The notes below the pieces were generated by a model, which was given only the letters and a program-made list of their open reading frames with translations, did not search any database and was not told the DNA's origin. Below are positions 61,235 through 64,000 of a stretch of 64,000 nt of DNA, in pieces. How positions within the stretch are numbered: position 1 is the first letter of the stretch; the number at the start of each line of letters is the position of its first letter. The translations under genes were made by a program, and so were the position numbers. The stretch is from positions 153,746,409 to 153,810,408 of the forward strand of contig BSWB01000002.1 in NCBI GenBank assembly GCA_033239125.1, in the 5' to 3' direction. This DNA comes from Fagopyrum homotropicum (taxonomy: Eukaryota > Streptophyta > Magnoliopsida > Caryophyllales > Polygonaceae).

Positions 61235-62205
61235 TTTATTGCAAATATCTAAGTGTCAATTTACTCTACATTTGTCAAACTTTCTCCAAAACTTAATGAC
61301 CTCAATATTTTTAATATTTTAAGGCATGCAAATTTGGGGCCATTTGGTTAAACCCGTAAACAAAATAAAAAAAAACGAATCTACTTTACTTGCATCACAT
61401 TTTTTATTTATAAAAATTATTTTTTAAATCCAATGATTTTTTTTTCATTTTCAACGTAAAATTGGGATTGTAATACGAGTCGAGCATTGCATGACCTGTT
61501 CAAGCTCGCTTCATTTATAAACGAGACCATTCTATATTTTATACGAGTATTAAAATGTATGTATTAAGATTCGTTCCGTTTTTATTTTCGGAGTCGTAAC
61601 CAAACGGGTGACAACAACATACCATAAATATATGCATTCGCCTCTTGTAATAAATAGAATAAGTTTTTTTTTTTTGGTAATGCTAAATAGAATAAGTTTA
61701 CCCTTGAAAAAAAATCAAGAAATTACTGTCTTAATCCTCACTAGTGTATTACCCGCACAAACTTTGTGCAGGTTGAGTTTTAATAATTATTTAATGCTTA
61801 AAAATTTATATGAAATATTTTTGTAAAATAAAAATCTAGAGAATGAAATTATAATTATTATTATGATTTTAATTCTCTTTTAAGTATTTATCTCATCTAA
61901 TTTATAATATTTTTAAATTAATTTCTGTAAAAATTTAAAAACTATTTTTATAAAAATATTGATTTAAATATTTTTTTAAAAAAATTTAAAAATCAATTTC
62001 TAATTTATATTAACATTTAGAAATTACTTTTTAAAATAATTTTTTATACTTCGACAAATGATAATAGAGGTTTCCCCTTTAAAAAAATATAAGATTAAAT
62101 GTAGACATTAATTACCATTACATGCATTTGTACCTCTAGTGAGAGAATTGAAATACATATAAGCCTTCTCAATTGAAGAGTACTTTGTATTCACATCTTG
62201 CAAAA
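61235..62205 (+). promoter_or_regulatory. GA20ox upstream region
   Basis: AT-rich, with no gene. A TATAAG motif lies near 62157-62162, about 45 bases before the ATG, and may be the core promoter. T-rich and A-rich tracts dominate 61900-62100. The CACTA end stops about 970 bp upstream of the start codon and so lies within possible promoter range. Confidence 0.5.
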
Positions 62206-64000
62206 ATGGCTGAGATTGTCTCCAACCCATCGGCGATCTTCACTTTCGACTCGAAGATCTTAAGTCACCAAGCCGACATTCCGTCCCAGTTCATATGGCC
62301 GGAGCACGAGAAGCCGAGCTTGAACGCTTCGGCACTCGCCGTCCCGGTCATTGATCTGAGAGGTTTTTTCTCCGGCGAGCCGGAGGCTGTGGAGACGGCG
62401 AAAAGGCAAATCGATGAGGCGTGCCGGAAACATGGGTTCTTCCTTGTGGCGAATCATGGAATTGCTCCGGAGTTGATCAAGGCAGCTCATACGCACTTGG
62501 ATGACTTCTTCGGGCTTCCGTTGGTGGAGAAGACAAAGGTGAAGAGGAAGATCGGCGAGCATGTTGGCTATGCTGATAGCTTCACCGGAAGGTTCGAGTC
62601 AAAGCTGCCGTGGAAGGAAACGCTGTCGTTTCGCTACACGCCGGAGGAGGAGGAGGGCAAAGTTGTTGAGGACTACTTCGTAACGGCTCTTGGTCAAAAT
62701 TTTGCCCACTTGGGGTAAGCTAACACTTATATCACTTTTTTTTTTCTACTTCTCGATATTCGATGGATATTTTACAATTAGATTCAACGAAAAAGGGTAA
62801 AATTTCATTAAATACGGGCAAAGATGGATGAATTGGTATTGGATTAGATAAAGATCCGGGTGAATGTTCCATCTACTGTCACCCGACCTATCGCACATCC
62901 ATCCGACCTTTACTTATCTAGTAAACCCTAAATTTTCTTTTCTAATTCATTTTCTTCTTAACTTTTCCGGTTTTTATTATTGACTCGTCAAAATTTGTTT
63001 ATTTGTATCTTATATTTTCTACTATGGTTTTACTTAAACTTATATTACGTACAATATTCTACTCATTTGTAAATAAGTGTAGAGCATCTGAGATCCTACC
63101 TGCTTGATCATCCGTTGGATGCAGACGAGACTCTTGACATATGACAGGTCGGATGCGTCATTTTGGGTGATAAATCGGGTGGACGACTTTGTCACCACCG
63201 ATTCATTATCATCCTAACTTTTTTTATAAGTAGTTAAGTTTGATTTTGTATGCTAGAGATATTTAAGGATTTTATGTTGGAAATGAGTCTTAGCCAAATG
63301 AAATTTTAACCTAATTTAAGAATGTGTTTATTTTTAGGAAATTGTACCAAGAGTATTGTGGATCCATGAACAAGCTTGCACTCGAAATCACCGAAATTCT
63401 TGGTGAAACCCTCGGAGTAGGAAGGGAGCTCTACAGAGATTTCTACAAGAACAACAACTCTGTGATGAGGCTAAACTATTATCCTCCATGCCAACAACCC
63501 GATCAAGCCCTCGGAACCGGCCCCCATGCTGACCCGACCTCTATCACCATCCTCCACCAGGATGACGTCGGGGGCCTCCAAGTGTTTGACGACGGCGAAT
63601 GGAAATTTGTCCACTCCGACTTTGATGTATTTGTGGTGAACATTGGCGACACCTTCATGGTAATTTCTCTTTCTATTTCGAATATATCTCGCGTTTAATT
63701 TATGCATATAAACCCTAAATATGTTATAATTTTTGCAGGCTATGACAAACGGTAAGTACAAGAGTTGCCTGCACCGTGCTTTGGTGAACAACGAGAAAAC
63801 AAGGAAGTCACTTGCATTTTTCTTGAACCCGGGGAATGACAAGGTGGTCAGGGCACCCGACCAGCTGGTGGATGCCGACAACCTGAGGGCTTACCCGGAC
63901 TTCACATGGCCAACGCTTCTCGAGTTCACCCAGAGGTCTTACAGATCTGATATGAAAACCATTGATGCCTTCTCTAAGTGGATCAATGACAACAAAGAAG
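62206..64000 (+). CDS. GA20ox: Gibberellin 20-oxidase (3' end beyond window)
   Basis: Three exons: 62206-62714, 63338-63659 and 63739 to the window end, with GT/AG junctions in frame, giving 364 residues so far. GA 20-oxidase is a cytosolic 2-oxoglutarate/Fe(II) dioxygenase that converts GA12/GA53 stepwise to GA9/GA20 in gibberellin synthesis. Seen: PVIDLRGFF and ACRKHGFFLVANHGI of the DIOX_N domain; LPWKETLSF, a GA20ox hallmark; NYYPPC; the iron ligands HAD in GTGPHADPTSITILHQD and His in SCLHRALVN; and Arg-x-Ser (RKSLAFFL) for 2-oxoglutarate. The ATG at 62206 (aaaATGGC) is chosen; the frame extends upstream without an ATG. GA20ox proteins are about 370-385 residues, so only the last few codons are missing. 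It looks intact. Confidence 0.95.

Noticed and set aside
62173..62205. Upstream extension of the GA20ox frame (KSTLYSHLAK)
   Set aside because: It has no ATG; the ATG at 62206 has good context and the expected N-terminus length.

Overview
This is a 64 kb stretch of nuclear DNA from a flowering plant, most likely a eudicot. The evidence is a gibberellin 20-oxidase gene, Athila, Tekay-like and copia retrotransposons, a MULE with plant mobile-domain and OTU genes, a CACTA end, and fragments of plant gene families. I cannot name the species. Most of the window is transposon nested in older transposon. The only host gene that looks intact is GA20ox at the right edge (62206 to beyond 64000).

Layout. 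1-6.6 kb: decayed gene fragments (SNF2/HLTF-type helicase, F-box), a truncated LINE, and a possible three-exon small gene. 7416-18840: complete Athila-type Ty3 element 1 on the minus strand (TSD TAGTC) with gag, protease, integrase and an Athila 3' ORF, but no reverse transcriptase or RNase H. 19134-28413: Tekay/Del-like Ty3 element on the plus strand (TSD CCTGA) with nearly identical LTRs around a badly decayed interior. 29.5-30.3 kb: fragments of an RPK2-like receptor kinase and of a plant E(z) CXC domain. 30274-35100: decayed Ty1/copia element (TSD GTGGA). 35.6-40.1 kb: a second copy of sequence seen at 0.6-5 kb, with a WRC-domain fragment and an F-box pseudogene. About 40.4-58.8 kb: a MULE with convergent genes, a plant mobile domain (PMD) gene on plus and a FAR1-like transposase fused to an OTU protease domain on minus. 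Its OTU exon is split by Athila element 2 (43908-55275, TSD TAGGC), which has a complete pol. 59-61.2 kb: PPR and peroxidase fragments and a CACTA end.

Most interesting signal: both Athila elements carry short palindromes in LTR, noncoding and protein-linker DNA. They share a TCGGYCGA centre, but the flanks are family-specific (CACC..RTG in element 1, AAA..TTT in element 2). Extra half-sites lie about 20-21 bp away, giving modules of about 56 bp with four half-sites. The architecture looks like an operator or binding site; I do not know of a description of it. The two families also share a four-copy TTACCGGGTAAGTCTC array at conserved spacing in the LTR, a stem-loop just before the polypurine tract with compensatory changes, and an internal copy of the polypurine-tract motif.

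All alignments were made by eye; no database search was run.
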